Source of the DNA: Pedobacter cryophilus | GTDB taxonomy: Bacteria; Bacteroidota; Bacteroidia; Sphingobacteriales; Sphingobacteriaceae | Assembly (NCBI RefSeq): GCF_005116455.1 | Contig: NZ_SWBP01000002.1 | Span: 496,001 to 560,000 of the forward strand | Direction of reading: 5' to 3' | DNA: 64,000 nt | In this document: positions 61,958-64,000 of the stretch, one piece after another | How positions within the stretch are numbered: position 1 is the stretch's first letter | Layout of the letters: each line of letters opens with the position of its first letter | The notes under the pieces: model-generated | The model's input: the letters and a program-made list of their open reading frames with translations, nothing else | Databases searched by the model: none | What the model was told of the DNA's origin: nothing | Translations under genes and position numbers: made by a program

Positions 61958-62172
61958 ATGTTTAAATACGTAATAAACAAACATTCCGACTTTTTGAAAG
62001 CTAAAATATTCTGATTAATAAGGAGTTAGCATATTGGATATTTTTTTTGATTTGACTTTTTGAAAATCAGATTAGGCAGATATGCATTCAAGACATTAAT
62101 TAGCACTTACTTTGTAAATTGTTTCAAATGTGCATCATATAAAATTCAATCTTAAACCTTTTTTCTTATGCT

Positions 62173-62180
62173 TATCTTTG
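62173..62180 (+). promoter_or_regulatory. -7 element 7 bases before the second helicase start
   Basis: TATCTTTG matches TAnnTTTG and lies 7 bases before the ATG at 62188, leaving almost no 5' leader. Confidence 0.5.
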
Positions 62181-62187
62181 CCGCCGT

Positions 62188-63420
62188 ATGAAATTTAATA
62201 AGTACCATATTGTTCCCGAATTAAAGAAGAGTTTAGAAGAATTAGGGTTTAAAAAACCAACTGATATTCAGTTTAAATCTATCCCGCAAATTTTATCGGG
62301 ACAAGATATTTTAGCTATTGCACAAACCGGGACTGGTAAAACAGCAGCTTTTGCTATTCCTTTAATTAGTATGTTACAGCAAAATAAGCATAGAGAACCA
62401 GAACAAAATGTAAAAGCAATAGTAATGGTACCTACCAGAGAGTTGGCTTTGCAAATTGAAAATGTTTTTAAAGAATTAGGAAAATATACAGATATAGAAA
62501 CCATTTCTTTAATTGGTGGAGTAGAAATTGAGCCGCAATTAAAGAAATTAGAACAAGGTGTTGATGTGCTGATTGCCACACCCGGAAGAATTACCGATTT
62601 AGTACATAAAGGCCATTTAAACCTTAAAAAGATAGATTTTTTAGTTTTGGATGAAGCCGATCACATGCTGAATAAAGGCTTTTATCAGGATATAAAACAT
62701 TTGCTTCAATTTTTACCGAGAAGAAGACAGACTTTGTTTTTTTCGGCCACGATTGATGAAAACATTAAGGATTTGGCTTACGCTTTGGTGAGTAAGCCGG
62801 TAAGGATTCAAATTTCTCCTAAAGATCCGGTTTCTAAAAATGTAGATCATTCGGTTGCTTACGTGGCAATGGATGATAAGCGTTTCTTCTTAGAACGAGT
62901 TCTTAAAGAGCATCCCGACCAAAAAATATTAGTTTTTGTACGTACAAAAGTAAGAGCCGAACGTGTTTTTAAAGCAATGGAAAGGGTAGATATTAAAACC
63001 ACAACATTGCATGGAGATAAAGAACAAGAAGATCGTTTTGCGGTTTTGGAAGATTTTAGAGAAGGCAAAATTAAGGTATTAATTGCAACAGATATTAGCG
63101 CCAGAGGTTTAGATGTGAAGGGCGTAGAGTATGTAATTAATTATGATTTACCAGATGTTGCCGAAAACTATGTTCACCGAATTGGTAGAACGGGTAGGGG
63201 AAATAACAGGGGTAATGCTATTTCCTTTTGCAGCGAAGAAGAAAAACCAATTTTGCAGGAAATTGAAACATACTTAACGCAGCCAATTAGAATAATGTCT
63301 ATTCTTAAAACAGAATACGAGGAAACTTTAGCCATTTCTGAAGCACATGGTAACGATTGGAGATCTTTAATTAAGGAAGCTGAGGAAGCTCCAAAGCTTA
63401 AAAAGAAGAAAAGAAAATAA
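62188..63420 (+). CDS. DEAD-box RNA helicase, RhlE-like
   Basis: This 410-residue helicase has motifs AQTGTGKTAAFAIPLI (I), PTRELALQIE (Ia), LVLDEADHMLNKGF (II), LFFSATID (III) and HRIGRTGRGNNRGN (VI). It ends in a short basic tail (LKKKKRK) without the RNA-binding domain of its divergent neighbour. It resembles RhlE/CshA-type helicases acting in RNA turnover or ribosome assembly. It is divergently oriented from the larger helicase, and the 277-base gap holds both promoters. Confidence 0.92.
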   Translation: MKFNKYHIVPELKKSLEELGFKKPTDIQFKSIPQILSGQDILAIAQTGTGKTAAFAIPLISMLQQNKHREPEQNVKAIVMVPTRELALQIENVFKELGKYTDIETISLIGGVEIEPQLKKLEQGVDVLIATPGRITDLVHKGHLNLKKIDFLVLDEADHMLNKGFYQDIKHLLQFLPRRRQTLFFSATIDENIKDLAYALVSKPVRIQISPKDPVSKNVDHSVAYVAMDDKRFFLERVLKEHPDQKILVFVRTKVRAERVFKAMERVDIKTTTLHGDKEQEDRFAVLEDFREGKIKVLIATDISARGLDVKGVEYVINYDLPDVAENYVHRIGRTGRGNNRGNAISFCSEEEKPILQEIETYLTQPIRIMSILKTEYEETLAISEAHGNDWRSLIKEAEEAPKLKKKKRK

Positions 63421-63489
63421 TTTTTATTTTGATTATCAGCCTATTAAATAGGATTTAGCATTCTTATTTAAGAAATAGGTAAAAAATCA

Positions 63490-63497
63490 TACCTTTG
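63490..63497 (+). promoter_or_regulatory. -7 element of the SRP RNA gene
   Basis: TACCTTTG fits TAnnTTTG; the RNA 5' end (GGGTTAG) is 5 bases after its last G. Confidence 0.6.
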
Positions 63498-63501
63498 TGA
63501 C

Positions 63502-63598
63502 GGGTTAGTCTTCTACGACCAGCTCCTTCTGAACTCCCCCAGGGTGGGAACGCAGCAAGGGTAAGAAGTTGTAGCGGTGCGATAGAAGTTGCTAACCC
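63502..63598 (+). ncRNA. ffs: Bacterial small signal recognition particle RNA (4.5S)
   Basis: The RNA is about 97 bases, closed by GGGTTAG (63502-63508) and CTAACCC (63592-63598). Near the apex it shows the conserved SRP domain: CCCCCAGG, then GTG-GGAA-CGC with the GGAA tetraloop, then AGCAAGGG, the asymmetric and symmetric loops that bind the Ffh M domain. A T6 run follows, giving termination. It works with Ffh/FtsY in targeting membrane proteins. The 63421-63853 stretch holds otherwise only the transaldolase promoter region. Confidence 0.92.
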
Positions 63599-63752
63599 AT
63601 TTTTTTCCTTTCAAACTCTCCATTTTTATAATATTCAATATTTAACATTTATTTATATCATTTAGGTGAAATTATTTGCTTAAATTTTTAAAAATAAACA
63701 GTGATATTAGGAGAATAACCAAATTTATAGCGCTAAATATTAAAGATTCTGA

Positions 63753-63760
63753 TATATTTG
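63753..63760 (+). promoter_or_regulatory. -7 element upstream of transaldolase-family gene
   Basis: TATATTTG matches TAnnTTTG, with a leader of about 90 bases before the ATG at 63854. Confidence 0.4.
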
Positions 63761-63853
63761 AAGCATAGAGATTTAACAATTAATTAGGAAATCTTCTATT
63801 TAATTGTCAAATTTACACTTGATAATCAATCAACAAACCAAATTTAAATAACA

Positions 63854-64000
63854 TGAAATTTTTTATCGATACAGCAAACTTAGCTCAAATTAAAGAAGCT
63901 CAGGATTTAGGCGTATTAGACGGCGTAACAACCAACCCAAGTTTGATGGCTAAAGAAGGCATCAGCGGAGACGAAAAAGTATTACAACATTACAGAGACA
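63854..64000 (+). CDS. Transaldolase / fructose-6-phosphate aldolase family, truncated by window
   Basis: The first 49 residues read [20 protein letters not shown], then [18 protein letters not shown], which is the typical start of small (about 215-residue) transaldolases of the TalC/Fsa type; the Asp of FIDTAN and the GVTTNPSL strand are conserved. The gene continues past the right edge. TalC-like transaldolase and fructose-6-phosphate aldolase cannot be told apart from this part. Confidence 0.92.

Noticed and set aside
1-64000. CRISPR arrays, tRNA or rRNA genes, prophage or transposase genes
   Set aside because: None was seen by reading the sequence; a dedicated scan could still find a divergent tRNA.

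Overview
The window looks like chromosome from a Bacteroidota member of the Sphingobacteriaceae (Pedobacter-like). The DNA is AT-rich and many genes have the Bacteroidota -7 promoter motif TAnnTTTG just upstream. The gene set fits this group: a Bacteroidetes-type putative porin, an OmpA/thrombospondin-3-repeat lipoprotein, a plug/barrel outer-membrane receptor, a DUF5606 protein, a MORN-repeat protein and a mitochondrial-type aconitase. No rRNA, tRNA, CRISPR array, complete insertion sequence or prophage was seen. The assignment is inference from gene content.

Layout. 1-8.5 kb: two tandem paralogous lipoproteins, a dispersed inverted repeat, pruA, an exported S1/P1 nuclease, an apparently exported methyltransferase, then lpxK-punA-porin as a tight run. 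8.6-12.6 kb: a minus-strand run of small accessory enzymes (VOC protein, 2-hydroxyacid dehydrogenase, GNAT, methyltransferase, cupin). 12.9-22.1 kb: complex I genes nuoH-I-J-K-L-M-N, interrupted by a toxin-antitoxin pair between nuoJ and nuoK (same strand) and a second pair between nuoM and nuoN (opposite strand). An orphan antitoxin follows nuoN, and a third pair with a frameshifted toxin lies at 22.8-23.4 kb. The nuoA-G genes are not here.

23.7-35.5 kb: purF, transporters, a deoxycytidylate deaminase-like gene, a membrane-anchored AraC-type regulator followed by an outer-membrane receptor with 32-bp-phased direct repeats upstream, an M20 peptidase and an NlpC/P60 protein lacking all its catalytic residues. 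35.6-47.9 kb: guaA, a PBP1-fold lipoprotein, an RsmB-like methyltransferase, a doubly frameshifted zeta-toxin relic, MarC, an amino-acid permease, a TruC-like synthase, cyclophilin, rlmH, a lone response regulator and an OmpA lipoprotein. 48-64 kb: an FkbM-like protein, a DUF389 protein, aconitase, a polysaccharide deacetylase carrying an in-frame repeat insertion, a TolC/HlyD pair with no pump gene beside it, gpsA with a nonsense-split hydrolase and a PlsC-like acyltransferase, a MORN protein, two divergent DEAD-box helicases, the SRP RNA and the start of a transaldolase-family gene.

Two themes stand out. First, toxin-antitoxin modules and their decay products (inside and beside nuo, plus the zeta relic) are unusually dense. 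Second, at least four kinds of short dispersed repeat occur; one is present in two copies whose central stem shows compensatory base changes, which points to a structured RNA or mobile hairpin element. Most other genes are ordinary housekeeping. No complete new multi-gene defence or biosynthetic system was found.
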